Shown: positions 41,943 to 53,797, numbered from the stretch's first letter. The stretch: DNA of 64,000 nt from Plenodomus lindquistii (GCA_025504975.1 JANUWI010000001.1:3844001-3908000); one strand, 5' to 3'. Notes: generated from the letters alone by a model not told the origin. Translations and numbers: made by a program.

Positions 41943-44900
41943 TTATATCACATCTCTCTGTCTTGCAACAATCGTACACGGCTCACTCAAATGCCAACTC
42001 CGCAACTTCGGCTCTCCCAGAATGTTGCCTTGCAACAACATCTGCGTATCGCTTCTCGCTCGTTTGCCTTCCTCCTTATGCTCGCTGATCAAGAGCTCAA
42101 CCTCATCGACTGTCGCAGCGATCTCATATGTTCCGCTGCAAAGTGCTACGATGCCTAGTTCCGATTCGATCATTGCACCAGGCTGTATGACGGGAAGTCT
42201 GCGCTGTAACGCACCAGTCCACGAAAACCGCTTGTCAAGATCTAGGGCGATGTTGTGTGGTAGGTTCGCGACATGTGGTTGGAGACGGAGAAGAGGGGAG
42301 ATAGCGTGAGGGCTGCGATTGCGGATCGTTGTCCGCACTGTCAGAAATTCGTCGACAAGGACTTGGAACTTGGCATGACCAAGTTGATGGACTATCTCTT
42401 GGGCTTCTGTCAAGGGATGGTCTGCTACAACGCTCGTACTAATTGCGAGGTCCTCCAACTTGATCGCTTCGACCATTCGCGGGGTGAGTCGTATACTCCG
42501 AAGCTCCAGCTCGCCATGCCGGCCGTTGCCATCTTCACGCCAAGTCCCGCGTACGAGCTCCAAGAGGTTATGTCGGTACCAGAACGCTTCTCGGCTCGCG
42601 CGCTCAGTCTCGGGAGAAATCTTGCTGGTACTCACGACAAATTGTCGTTGATTCGCAGGGTTGAGGGAGGGCACTCCCGCGTGTGGTGCCTTGAGGTGTA
42701 TCTTTGGTAGCACAATAACGACCCTGTTGACATGACCGGGCTGTATAACCTCGTTGATAGTATGTGCCTTATGCCATGGATCGCTCTGATCATCAGTAGG
42801 TTGTGATGAACGTCGCGCTTGTAGCGTTATGGACAGTGGATTCGGCCAAGAGTTTCGCAGATCTAACATGAGCATACAATTTTCATCATCTAGCCCCTCG
42901 ACCTGCCTGACTTTTGCTAACGCCGACGGGGACAAGGCTGTGCTCTCTGAAGGTTCATTGAGTGTTGCATGTTCATCTGTGTTTGTTGAGCCATATCGCC
43001 GCGACCATCCATAGTCACCGGACAGCGAAATGATGTCCGGTCGCTGTAATTGAACACTGGCATTGACGGTAATGCTAATGGGCACAGTGACTTGACGGGT
43101 GAAGAACCGTTCTTGCACCTCCGACCTTCGTTTGCCCAGATTCGCGTAATCAATCTGAACCGTCGCTTCCGTCAGACGAGATCGTCCTACAACTTCAACG
43201 GTAAAGCTCTTTTCCATCCCCGGGTGTATGTTGGGAAAATCATCATCTGGAAGCTTGCACCAATGCAAAGAGGGGTTATGTGCCAACTGGTGCTCCAGCT
43301 CGTGCAACTCAGATGGGGGTAAGTCCTTGTTGGTAGAAGCTGCTTCAATTGCCGTCGTAGCCGTATCTATGAAGGAGATGTGAATGAAGTCCACTACGGT
43401 GTCGCGCGACGTGTTCTTGACCGTGACCTGGAACCTTTTGCGCTCTCCTTCAAGTACCATGACTGCGGATTGCGGCAAGGACACTCGAGTCACCGCAATC
43501 ACCGGTTGATTTGGAATGACTGTGAACGTCAGAGTCTCTGGTCTTGGCTGAGACACGATGCCTGGATCCACGGCAGCTGTAATGGCTGTTGAAGGCCTCG
43601 AGCTTGGAGCACTGAGACAAGCCTTGAGTCCGATTTTCTTCACTTTGAATTCTCGCTTGGGCTTCCATGGATCCGGAAAGATGGGGAACAGACGTTCGCG
43701 ACATCCCACTAATTTGACGTAACAGCCAGTAATCTTCATGGTTCCAGAGGTCCTGGCGGTGCCTCCGACCTGAAACTTTTGTGTCCCATACGGACCCAGA
43801 GTAAAGAGCTCCTCTAGAGCATCAAACTGCACGCCTTCTGCAGCAATCTTCAGAGATTCTACGGCCACCTCAAAATCGTATGGATTTTGCAGCGCAATCA
43901 AGAATCGATACTCTTCATTGGCAACCAGTATCGGTTCTGTTGCGCTCGATTGAGGTTTCTTGAGCCACGGATTGTGTAAGAATGGACCTTCTTTCCCTGG
44001 ATTCGTAGCCTTCAGCTCGGCAGGGCGGTGATGGGTAAGTCGCAAGACCTCCACTTCTTCGAGGATGAATAGACCACGAACCAAAAAGTCGTCCCAGTAT
44101 TCTGTTTCCACATACTGCAAGCCCAATTTCCTGACTGCAGCCACAGTACGAGTTATGTTAGAGTATAGTCTGACCTGTTCATCGCGTGGGAGTGAAACGA
44201 ATACATCGGTGCTGTTCGGCCTTGGGGCTGTTCCCGGGCCAGCTACACGTAGTAGCAAAGCGGTGAAATGAAGCAGTCCGTTGAAGTCTGGAAGAGCTTC
44301 GCAGAAGCTGATGCACATGCGAAGAATTTCCAATTTCAGACCAATGCTTCCGAAAGCTCTCAAAGAGGATACTTTGAGGATCGTGTCGATGGCATCCTGG
44401 CTAGCCTTGCCATTCGCGGTCCCGCCCAAGCTGGATCCACCAAAGTCGATGGCGATACCTCTCGAGTAGGGAATCCCATATATGCGACCAAGTAGACCCA
44501 GAAATTCGGAGATACCGCTGTCTCCTTCAACGTCACCCAGTTTCAAAGCGCTACCGCCAAGACCGCCGCCACTTGCAGCGTTGAGTGCCGCCAACCCAGC
44601 AGCTGGATGTACGCCCATTTCGGCGGCACCGACTTTGCGCGCTTGTATCAATCCAGGAGTGAGAGAAGTGATGAACTCCCTCATGACTATGGCTTTCTTT
44701 CTCTGCAATCCAAGTACGGAGAGGACAGAGGCGATGCCCGCAAGAACTACAACACGGTCGGTTGGGTGCATTGAAGAAGCGTCGACAGGTCCAGGTAGTG
44801 CCCGGAAAAGCATTGACGCAATGTCATTTCTTGTGGGATGGACACTGAGTCGTGGGACCGAGAGTCTTGGTTTTTCCTTGTAGGGTGTATTCTGTACGAG

Positions 44901-46566
44901 GTATTGCAATGCATCCTCGTCCAAATAGCCAGCAGACAGGTTCATTGCAGCGAGCAATTTTGAGAACCGTATGACACATTCGGAAAATGCGAGGGCTGGT
45001 AAGGATTCCCCGGCGAAGTTGGCTGCGCGAGTGTACAAGTTTAAAATCATCGCGACCAAGTCTGGTAATAGTGAGTTGAGGGCCTCGAGCGCAGCATCGT
45101 ACCCATGCGTCCCAGAAGACGCCGCTACGTCATGTGCGCTGTTTGATGGCGTATGTGTAGGCGATTTATTGCTTCCTGTCTTGTCAAAAGACGGGTAACA
45201 TATTTGAGGAATCTTGCTGTATTAGTGAGGTGTGCTCCTTGTTGCCAGTTACGCTCACTCACTTGGAATTCAATGCCCGTCCACGCGAAAAGCAACAAGC
45301 ACACCATGATGTTTTCAAGTGCCTTGGCATGCCACAAATGATCGCTGAGAGCTCGAGCTCGTGTAGCTCCATCTGTCAGTTCCCGTATAGCTTCGTGCCA
45401 CTGGCCAGCGCACATGTGCAAGGTGCCAATCACAATGCTGATGCGCCCACGACCCTTGTTACGTGCTCGTTCGCCGACACCACCGGAGCCGAATCCGTGT
45501 ATAGACACTCGATCAGCTGCAGCGTCTTTGCTTGATGACCGGGTCTTAGAGCTGGCCCGAGGTGGAGTTGTCGCATTTGCAGCATTGACTCCAGATATCT
45601 CGTCAAAGGTGGTGGGCGGCGTACGAGTTCCTTGAGAATTCAGTGATACGGTCCTGGGATCTTCTGTGATTAACGGCCCTCCGGACTGCGATGAAAGAAC
45701 TGGCATGGACATGCGGTGATCCCTTGACGCGCCATCTGCGGGAGACACAGGGCGAGTCGAAACAGGGACCTGGGAATTACGTCTTGAGAATTGAGACCCA
45801 GATCCATCCGAACTCGCCCAGCTGGGTGTGCCCTCGAGCGTGCCGCCTTGCGAAGCAGGTGAGACCAATGTTGGCAGCGCTTGTATAGACTTTGCAAGCG
45901 CGGTCATTTCCGCAAGCAGTGTTGCGGTCAAATCACACATGAATGTTTTCATGGTAGTCGTCTTGAGCTGGTCGATTGGCGGTATCAGCATCGTTTCTGG
46001 GGGTAAAGATGGGTGTCGCGACTGAGTTATCGAGTTGAACATCATGAGGTTGTGGAAATAGGCCCTTGGAAATTGCTCTTTAAGATCGGTCACTGCAGAT
46101 TGAAGCGAAATCATGCCCTCGTCTTGTGGATCAGGGTGGTCAAAGATATCCTTTGAGGCGTCGCCCGATCCACGTGACGGCTCCAGCCAGGCATACTCAG
46201 ACGCGTCGCCAATTCCAATGACAAGCAACGGCTCTCGAAACTGCTCAAATGGAGAAAGCGACAAGTGTGATGGAGAAGGCATCGCAGTCGTCAAATCATA
46301 CAAAAGCGTTCCGCCAGGGAACGCCAAGGGAGAGAACATGTCTGATGGATGCCAAGATCAGCGAAGAATGGGCACGAGTATGCTCGTAAAGGGCTCGTAC
46401 TTCTATCGGGTCTGGGATCTGGACTAATGTCCCCGAGTCTGACCAGCGACTGCTGCTGCAGGAGGTCGACATAGGCTATGAAGCGTGATCGCTTGATGCG
46501 CCCCACGGGGAGTAAGAGGGCCCTGATGCGCGCGGGGGCAATCGGGGATAGAGGGTCGACGGCCAT
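41943..46566 (-). CDS. TRS120: TRAPPII complex subunit TRS120 (TRAPPC9 homologue)
   Basis: A large scaffold of the TRAPPII tethering complex, which activates Rab11/Ypt31 at the late Golgi. Exons 46566-46401, 46341-45263 and 45212-41943, 1504 residues, with both joints in phase (PDR-N-MFSPLAFPGG and GIEFQ|IPQICYPSFDK). The N-terminus LLPVGRIKRSRFIAYVDLLQ and GTLLYDLTT are typical of TRS120. The middle has GTLHMCAGQWHEAIRELTDG, TPR-like helical repeats, and the C-terminal half carries immunoglobulin-like beta domains (LMLDLRNSWPNPLSITLQ, RNRSPHAISPLLRLQP). A Ser/Thr/Pro-rich insertion at about 210-290 is usual in filamentous fungi. It is divergent from the GHKL-ATPase gene across 586 bp. Confidence 0.93.
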
Positions 46567-47152
46567 TGCAACATCGGGGAGATAAAAGACCCGAAGGCCA
46601 AGGCGAAAGAGATGGGTCAGCAGGTCAAGGCTGTAATGGCGGGTGCCAGCATCGTGTATTGCTTACTCCATGCGACGTTTGTCGATGCTCAAGCTCTGGA
46701 TAGGCGGTGGCGCAAATTCGGCGCTAACCCGATCGTTAGCTAGTCCGTGCGTGGCCCCTGCTCACATCTTCACGCCAACTTCAGCAGGCAACATGGCATG
46801 GCCACCTCTAATCACTCCTCATTACTGTCGCCTTTCGATTTGAAGTCCTACTTCTCTCGCGTGTTTGCATAGCGTTTGCATAGGCAGGAGTTGAACAGTC
46901 ACGTGGCTTCCTTCGTATTCTTCTACATTCGGCCGGCTTGCCACCGTTTCAAAGTACAGCTGTATCAAACACCATCAGCAGCATCAACTATAACCATCTC
47001 CCATCTCCACTGCCGTTACGAAAAGCCGCAGCACATCATCATTGCTTCACTGTCTTTCATACCGCTCCTTATCTTAGCTGAGCCTCTGTCCGTGTACAGC
47101 CTGCTGCGTCACCTTTGTGTGCGCGTCCTGGACCTCACAGAGCGCAGTCAGA
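46567..47152. other. Divergent promoter region TRS120 / GHKL-ATPase gene
   Basis: No coding signal. The stretch before 47153 is C/T-rich, as in fungal 5' leaders. Confidence 0.5.
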
Positions 47153-50100
47153 ATGGCCGCGATCGACTATGCGCGACTGCGCAACCAGACCATGGCCGAT
47201 GGCTTTGATAGCGAAGTCACCGTCAACACGAGAGCACTGATAGACAAGGTCTTGGCACGGTATTCCAGCGAGCACACGACCTTGCGAGAGCTGATACAAA
47301 ACGCTGCCGATGCAAAAGCGACTACCGTCACAATAAGGCTTGAGACGGACCCCTCGTTGAATGTTCCCGCGCCACAAGGTGCGGACGACTCTGTTTTGCT
47401 AAAACATGTCATTCAACATCACACTCTGAAGCGACTAGTGGTTTCCAACAACGGACAGCCTTTTACTCAGGCGGACTGGAGCCGCTTGAAGAGTATCGCA
47501 GATGGTAATCCAGACGAGACTAAGATTGGTGCTTTCGGTGTCGGTTTCTACAGCGTCTTTGCCGACTGCGACGAGCCTTTCGTCGTATCGGGGGACAAGA
47601 CAATGGCCTTTTATTGGAAAGGCAACACCTTATCGACCAAGATTTCAACCGTGCCTGCTGGACATGCGACAACTGATACCATTTTCTCGTTGGATTACCG
47701 ACAAGCCAACGCAGCATCACCATCTTACAACCCTTCCAAGCTACCAAATCTACCCTCACTGTGTCAGTTCTTGGCGACCAGTCTGACGTTCGTTGGCTTA
47801 GAGTCTATTGAACTTCATGTTGACGATTACGTCGTAGCCTCGTTCGCTAAGAAAATCTCCCCGCCAGAAGAAGTCACCGTCCCAAGGGGACTAAAGACGG
47901 AAACCGAGGGTGGGCTCATGCGTGTGACCCACGTTACGCGACAACATTCTCAGATCGATGCGGACTGGCTCAACGTGATTGCTTCTGCACAGCTCCCGCC
48001 GAAACGAGCAGCAGATCTCGTACAGCAGGAAGTCCGCAATGCAGGCACTTCATTGCGCAGCTTCTTTTCCAAATTTGCCGCTCCGCCACCCCCATCCAAG
48101 ACGATCAAACCAGCAGTCGTTGAAAAGCCTGACGCAAGCACTGAAATTGCTGGCGAGTCCAAGAGCACCATTTTCCTTCAAGTCTGTAACGTAGAGGTGG
48201 CCACGCGCATTCCTCGCAACTTTGCAGCCGAAATTGAGAGGGCTACGAAGAAAGCGCCACCGAAGACAACCAGAATTGCGCTATTGACATCACCTTACCA
48301 GCATCCATCAAGTACACTCACCTCTGGATCAGGCAGCACGGCCGAACTAGGCTCCAAAATCTTTGCAGAGGTCCTGCCCACAAAGTCGGGGCGCATCTTC
48401 ATTGGTTTTCCTACTGCACAAACAACGGGCTATCTCGCACATGTATCTGCGCCTTCTCTGATACCGACCGTAGAACGAGAAAATGTAGACATGAATGCGA
48501 GGTACATTGCAACCTGGAACATCGAGCTGTTACGCGTAGCTGGTCTGGCCTGTCGCATCACTTACATGTACGAGATGGCTGCAATCCACGACATGTTTGG
48601 CAAACACCCCATGGAATCATTGGTTGCAAGAGCCACATATGCGTTCCAGCAATACACTGCCAACGCTTCCCATCCTTCTGCCTCCTTGGGAGAAAAGATC
48701 GACGACGCCTTTTGGGCATCTTCCAAGGAGCCTTCTATTTCCATCTTGTCCACCAAGGGCGTCATGGAAAGCAAAAACGTGCGCATGCCTGCAGAGACTT
48801 TGAGCTTTTTGGGCGAAGTTCCCATGGTGCCTCAAGAGCTTGCAAACGGTGCTGTGGCTTTTATGCTCAGCCTCCACAATCGTGGTTTCATCACAGACTT
48901 GACCATGAGCGACATACGCCAAGGACTGGAGTCTCGCGCATTAAACGAGGAAGAACTTGGGGAATTCCTCAAATGGTGCGGCGCCAAACTCGAAAGTAAC
49001 GAGATTGACATACCCGGCTCCCGTAGTCTTTTTGAGAATACCGTGGCCAACATTGATGTACAGCCTGAGAAGAATTCTGGGCGAATCCTCGCTCTTGGCG
49101 ATATCAGTACCTATGTCAATCCCGCCAGAATCTCTCCGGTTCTACCTCTACCATCCGACACAATCCCGTTTGCCTATACCCGGGGGATGTCCATTCGGCA
49201 ACTGCAGCTATTTGGGTGGATGGAACTGTCCATGGTTCGATGGCTTCGACACATGACCTCACAGCCACAGCTTGAAGTCTTTTCTACAGACGAAGAGCTC
49301 GCCTTGTCAGTTCTGACGTTGACTTCGAAGTGCTGGGAACAACTAGACGCGAGCTCCAAAGAGACCGTCATCAAGATTCTCACACCTCATCCCATCATGC
49401 CAACGAAGTTGGGCATGCGACGACCAGCGGAAACCTACTTCCCCACTGTCAAGCTTTTTGATGATCTACCTACAGTCAAGACATTTGCAGGTTCGAAGGA
49501 GAAGTTTCTGCTATCACTTGGTGTGCGCAAGACGATTGATTTGCCCATGGTGTTTGATAGGATGCGCAATCGCGACACACAACAAGACGACAAGGCAGCC
49601 TGGAACCACGTAGATCTCATTCGTTACTTTGCCTCTGTCATTGACGAGATTCCCAAAAAGGATTTGGATCGTCTACGAGAGACACCGTTCTTGCCCGGAG
49701 AGGGAGCATCGGTCAAACCAAGTCAGCTGTTCAAGGCCTCGGATCTTCATGCACCAGATCCAGCGATATTACCGCTAGGATTTCCACAAATCAAGCTACC
49801 TTTCGAGTTCCGGACTACCTCGCGGGAGGGTATGTTACTTTTGCGTTTGGGTCTCAAGCAATGGCCAGACTCCATTGCTGTAGCCAAGGTACTCTACGAA
49901 GCTGGTCAAGAAAATGACATCACGCTTTACAAGCTGGCAATGGACTACTTCCTGCAAAATTACTACAAGAACATGTACGCCACAGAAGTAAACAAGTTCG
50001 CTGCCCTCACAATACCCATCCTGCCCACGGAGCAAGCGCCTTTTCCTGCCCTCGTCGGTCCATTTCAGTGCTACACAAATCAAAATGCAGCATGTCTCGG

Positions 50101-52300
50101 CTTCGCCATCTTGCGAAGCGATCTGCGCCCGCATGCTGAGAAGTTTGGTGTACAAAAGGACCCCAACATTGCACCATGCGTGCAATACCTGCTCAAAACT
50201 CCGCCAAAGACCAAGCTCGATGCCGAAATGCAATTTGCATATCTCGCCACACGGGCATCAGACTTGGATCGATACAAGGGTCTGATTGGAAACCTTGCAA
50301 CAGCCAATATCGTCCCAGTATTCCGCAAGTTCTATGTAGATCCGACCTGTAGTGGATTCGAAGATCGCACAAAACGGCAAACAGGCCAGACGGAGATGAG
50401 GCTTCACCACTACGACCCCCCGGAGCACGTCTTTGTAGGACGAGACCAAGAGTACAAAGGCATCCTTGATTATGTGCAGTATGGTGCAGAGGCCACAGCT
50501 TTCTTGCTTAAAGTGGGCGCAAAGCATGAGCCCAGCACTCATGATCTCGCGTCCCTCCTCGCCAAGAACCCCACTCGTTTTCTCAACACTATTGGCCAGG
50601 AAAAGTACCTTGACCTTCTGAGGAAGCTGGCCGAGCATGCAGCGAATCTCTGGAAAGACAAGGACTTGGTCAAGACGCTGATATCTTCTCGAATCCTCCT
50701 GGGTTATAGAGACATCAAGGACGATGCCCAGAAGGTTGAAGCCGAGGGCGAGGATTTAGACGACCTGGACGAACCAAACATGCATCGCGAGTGGTCCCTT
50801 AACAAACCCAGCGAGATTGTCATTATTGACAATGTTCAATACATGACCCGCTTCCGTGACTTTATCATCGCCGCTCCCCAAGAAGAGCTGCTTGAAGAAT
50901 TTTATGCTCGTTTTGGCGTCCAAAAGGTGTCAGAGCTAGTCAAGACCGATCAACGTATTGGGACCCCAGCTCGTGATCAGACTCCTGCACAGAACTTACG
51001 AAGCGACATCCTGGAACGCGCTAGACTCTTCTTACACGAGTATGAGCGCGACGCATCCTCCAAAGCTATTCGACACGATGCCAAATGGCTCGCTTCCAAC
51101 TTGACTGTGCAGTGCGTATCCGACATTTCTATCCGGTACTCGCTTGCAGAGCGCAATGTCGCAACATCGGTCAAGCGATCTGCGGCCATCATCAAAGTAC
51201 GGGGCACAGGTTACGTTTTGAGTATTACTCAGAAATACGACTTGTACGACGTTTCCAGCGAACTTGTCAGGCTGCTTGTCACGCGTCCAAAGCGCAACGA
51301 TGCCATTGCGCTCGAACGCATCCTCACTGAGCCCTTACGTCGACTGCAGCAGAAGGGCATCAATGTGGAGCGGATCTTGCGACGAAAGGAACATGAAGCT
51401 CGCATTGCACGACAAGTGGAACAAGAACGCGAAGAAGAGGAACAACAGCGTCTGCTAGAGCAAGCCAAGTCTGATGTTGTGAAGGCCCCGGATAATGATG
51501 ACAGAGCGCCCCAAACGCCTGAAAAGTCAAAGCACATGCCAGGGTCTTTTGGCAGTCCAGATGCGGGCACAGATATGGAAGTCGCTGAACCTGGCCGGCC
51601 ATCAGTAGACAAGGGTCTCATCAATAACTGGGCCAAGAAGCTCGGCTTCAAGACTGCACCTGGTGGTCAAGCATCGACTAGTACCGACGGTCCTCAGATT
51701 AGCCGCGACATACAGGCGACGAAGTCAAACATTCAGAATGCCATCAAAGAATGTCGACCGGCGGGCATGGCCAACATCAATACAAAGCATCATCAGGATC
51801 CGACAGAGCTCGACAAGGGCGGCTACTGTAATGGCGAGCAATGGGAAAATCTTCACAAGGCATTTTCCGTCCCTTTCTCCGGCCGACACGTTGACATCTA
51901 CTATGGTCGCGAGGAGATTGCGCCACCAGCTGAACTCCAGGGGCAATTGTCGGCATTCTTACCGCTTATCTTTGGACTCACTACAGTGTTTGCTGTCAAC
52001 CCGGCCGCGGTCAGCATCTTCCTCGACCGCAAGTCGAACACGGTTGCTTTCAATTTGAGCGGTAGTCTTTTCTTCAACCTGGCATGGTTCATGACTTTGC
52101 ACAGTGAGGGATGCGCGACGAAAGAGGGCAAGCTGAGGGCACTTGACAGTTGGTTCTTTACGTATTGTCATGAGTTGGCACATAACTTGGTTGGTGATCA
52201 CAACGCCCGACACAGCTGGTATCAGCAGCAGATTGCGATAGAGTATAGTCAGCAGTATCGTGCTGCTCTTGAGGGATTCACGCAAGGTTTGTTGATATGA
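47153..52300 (+). CDS. Giant sacsin-like GHKL-ATPase protein with DUF3684 region and C-terminal HExxH motif
   Basis: A single exon, 1715 residues, starting MAAIDYARLRNQTMADGFDS (ATG at 47153). An in-frame GTG at 47117 only lengthens the open frame. The N-terminal 250 residues form an Hsp90/histidine-kinase-type ATPase: N-box LRELIQNAADAKATTVTIRL (about 44-63) and glycine box KIGAFGVGFYSVFADCDEP (about 124-142), as in sacsin and plant NOV proteins. The long middle matches the fungal DUF3684 style. At about 1440-1460 there is a Glu/Arg-rich coiled coil (EREEEEQQRLLEQAK). Near the C-terminus SWFFTYCHELAHNLVGDHNA (about 1665-1685) contains HELAH, the zinc-metallopeptidase HExxH signature, with a further His and Asp downstream. 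The function is unknown; a chaperone/protease role is inference. Confidence 0.88.
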   Translation: MAAIDYARLRNQTMADGFDSEVTVNTRALIDKVLARYSSEHTTLRELIQNAADAKATTVTIRLETDPSLNVPAPQGADDSVLLKHVIQHHTLKRLVVSNNGQPFTQADWSRLKSIADGNPDETKIGAFGVGFYSVFADCDEPFVVSGDKTMAFYWKGNTLSTKISTVPAGHATTDTIFSLDYRQANAASPSYNPSKLPNLPSLCQFLATSLTFVGLESIELHVDDYVVASFAKKISPPEEVTVPRGLKTETEGGLMRVTHVTRQHSQIDADWLNVIASAQLPPKRAADLVQQEVRNAGTSLRSFFSKFAAPPPPSKTIKPAVVEKPDASTEIAGESKSTIFLQVCNVEVATRIPRNFAAEIERATKKAPPKTTRIALLTSPYQHPSSTLTSGSGSTAELGSKIFAEVLPTKSGRIFIGFPTAQTTGYLAHVSAPSLIPTVERENVDMNARYIATWNIELLRVAGLACRITYMYEMAAIHDMFGKHPMESLVARATYAFQQYTANASHPSASLGEKIDDAFWASSKEPSISILSTKGVMESKNVRMPAETLSFLGEVPMVPQELANGAVAFMLSLHNRGFITDLTMSDIRQGLESRALNEEELGEFLKWCGAKLESNEIDIPGSRSLFENTVANIDVQPEKNSGRILALGDISTYVNPARISPVLPLPSDTIPFAYTRGMSIRQLQLFGWMELSMVRWLRHMTSQPQLEVFSTDEELALSVLTLTSKCWEQLDASSKETVIKILTPHPIMPTKLGMRRPAETYFPTVKLFDDLPTVKTFAGSKEKFLLSLGVRKTIDLPMVFDRMRNRDTQQDDKAAWNHVDLIRYFASVIDEIPKKDLDRLRETPFLPGEGASVKPSQLFKASDLHAPDPAILPLGFPQIKLPFEFRTTSREGMLLLRLGLKQWPDSIAVAKVLYEAGQENDITLYKLAMDYFLQNYYKNMYATEVNKFAALTIPILPTEQAPFPALVGPFQCYTNQNAACLGFAILRSDLRPHAEKFGVQKDPNIAPCVQYLLKTPPKTKLDAEMQFAYLATRASDLDRYKGLIGNLATANIVPVFRKFYVDPTCSGFEDRTKRQTGQTEMRLHHYDPPEHVFVGRDQEYKGILDYVQYGAEATAFLLKVGAKHEPSTHDLASLLAKNPTRFLNTIGQEKYLDLLRKLAEHAANLWKDKDLVKTLISSRILLGYRDIKDDAQKVEAEGEDLDDLDEPNMHREWSLNKPSEIVIIDNVQYMTRFRDFIIAAPQEELLEEFYARFGVQKVSELVKTDQRIGTPARDQTPAQNLRSDILERARLFLHEYERDASSKAIRHDAKWLASNLTVQCVSDISIRYSLAERNVATSVKRSAAIIKVRGTGYVLSITQKYDLYDVSSELVRLLVTRPKRNDAIALERILTEPLRRLQQKGINVERILRRKEHEARIARQVEQEREEEEQQRLLEQAKSDVVKAPDNDDRAPQTPEKSKHMPGSFGSPDAGTDMEVAEPGRPSVDKGLINNWAKKLGFKTAPGGQASTSTDGPQISRDIQATKSNIQNAIKECRPAGMANINTKHHQDPTELDKGGYCNGEQWENLHKAFSVPFSGRHVDIYYGREEIAPPAELQGQLSAFLPLIFGLTTVFAVNPAAVSIFLDRKSNTVAFNLSGSLFFNLAWFMTLHSEGCATKEGKLRALDSWFFTYCHELAHNLVGDHNARHSWYQQQIAIEYSQQYRAALEGFTQGLLI

Positions 52301-52873
52301 GGTTGCGATTGTTGTCAGGAATCGATTTTGGGGGGTTCATTTTGGATTTATCGGGCGATTCTCATTCATTGCATGGCGTTCCACCTTTTTTCAGACGGAG
52401 TCATTTCCCAATTATGTATTTTGTCATCTTCAACAAGCCATGTTATGCAGTGTTCATGTTCGGCGGATATGCTTGGGACTACAAGGGTGACTAAATCAGC
52501 CTTCACCCTTCGACTTGTACGATGTCAACCCCCACTCACTGCTGAGTTTCGTGTCGGTCGCCCTTTCCCAGACATCTTATCTTCTATCAACGCTCCGCAG
52601 TGAGATTCCACGCAGACCTCATAGAGCATAGTCAACTTCACCTTGATGCCCCCACTCTCATTTGCTCAACAGTCTCGCAAACGCCCTCACCGCAACTGAC
52701 TGCGGCAGCGATATCGCCTAGCGAGGCTCCGCAGACCTTCCATATAATCTCCTTCCATCGTCCTTTGCCTCCTCTTCTCCTCCACTCCCACACACTCGTC
52801 GATTGTCAATCCATCGAGTACTCTTCTCAGCCCACACTCTTTTGCCTCTGTCAACTCTTCAACGCCAACAATC
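52301..52873. other. Intergenic, promoter of the secreted repeat protein
   Basis: No coding signal. The last 150 bp are strongly pyrimidine-rich (CCTTTGCCTCCTCTTCTCCTCC and similar), typical of a highly transcribed fungal gene. Confidence 0.5.
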
Positions 52874-53797
52874 ATGAGCGTCCTCAAGTTCGCCCTGGGT
52901 GCTCTCGCCCTCGGTGGCTTCACCCTTGGCCAAGGCACCGACACGCCCTACCCCATGCCCAGCTTCAGCAATGGTCCTGGCTTTACCGGCACCATCTCTG
53001 CTGCTGTTGAGACCACGCCGTTTCCTCTTCCTGGCATCACTGGTCCTGACTTCACTGTTGGACCCGTCGATCCGCCCGTCACTATCAACGACAAGCGTCA
53101 GCGTCTGGAGCATTCGACTTTGTCGACTAGTGTCTATCCGATGCCGTCTATCACTAAGCCTGACTTCGAGGTTCCTACCATTCCTGCCAACGACAAGCGT
53201 GAGGCGCTATTCACTCTCCCTCACCACCCACACCGTTCAGCGTCTCCCTCAGGCACCCCCTCCCCGGTCGCCAACGACAAGCGCCAACTCATCTGGGATC
53301 CCTTCTACCACCCCCACAATCGTCCCTCGCGCTCCATTCCCACGGCTACAATACTGACCCGCGTCATCGCCAACAACGTCCCCAACCGCGACGACCCCAC
53401 CATCACCGCCGCACCATCTACCACCACGACCGTATCGAGTGCCTGCCCATCAGACTACCACTTGACAACCGTGACGAACCCATCTGTACAGTGTACCTCC
53501 AGTGTGGCGCCAAAGACATGCACAACAATAGTGTACACAGTCACCGCGTGTGAACCCGACATGACCTCCAACAGCACGAGCTGGACAAGACGTAGCGAGC
53601 GGTGGGTCACTGCACACACGGCGCGCATTCCTTATTCTGGCGATTTCTCGGACACAGGCAGGTTTAGTTTGGCGGACCGAAGGCATCCGGGGGGTAAGGT
53701 CAGGAAGACGGAGGTCGCTGTGGTCACGTCTACGGATCTTGGTGGACGGTCACAGCGGTATGTTGCACGTGAGGCTAGGGCTACAAGGAAGGCTTAG
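52874..53797 (+). CDS. Secreted precursor with repeated Kex2-type (NDKR) cleavage sites
   Basis: An intronless frame of 307 residues with a clear signal peptide (MSVLKFALGALALGGFTLGQ). Three spaced dibasic sites share a motif: TINDKR (about 71-76), PANDKR (about 106-111) and VANDKR (about 132-137), the type cut by the Golgi protease Kex2. The segments before the first two sites carry related motifs: PYPMPSFSNGPGFTG, PFPLPGITGPDFTVG and VYPMPSITKPDFEVP. The segment between the second and third sites (LPHHPHRSASPSG) is different. After residue about 195 comes a four-cysteine part (SACPSDYHLTTV...QCTSSVAPKTCTTIVYTVTAC) and a basic tail. This matches Kex2-processed repeat proteins (KEPs), some of which yield cyclic peptides or hyphal-surface repellents. 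No DUF3328 (UstYa-like) gene lies nearby. Secretion and cleavage are inferred. Confidence 0.78.
   Translation: MSVLKFALGALALGGFTLGQGTDTPYPMPSFSNGPGFTGTISAAVETTPFPLPGITGPDFTVGPVDPPVTINDKRQRLEHSTLSTSVYPMPSITKPDFEVPTIPANDKREALFTLPHHPHRSASPSGTPSPVANDKRQLIWDPFYHPHNRPSRSIPTATILTRVIANNVPNRDDPTITAAPSTTTTVSSACPSDYHLTTVTNPSVQCTSSVAPKTCTTIVYTVTACEPDMTSNSTSWTRRSERWVTAHTARIPYSGDFSDTGRFSLADRRHPGGKVRKTEVAVVTSTDLGGRSQRYVAREARATRKA

Noticed and set aside
46876..47208. 110-codon frame before the GHKL-ATPase gene
   Set aside because: It lies in the promoter/leader and overlaps the true start in another frame.
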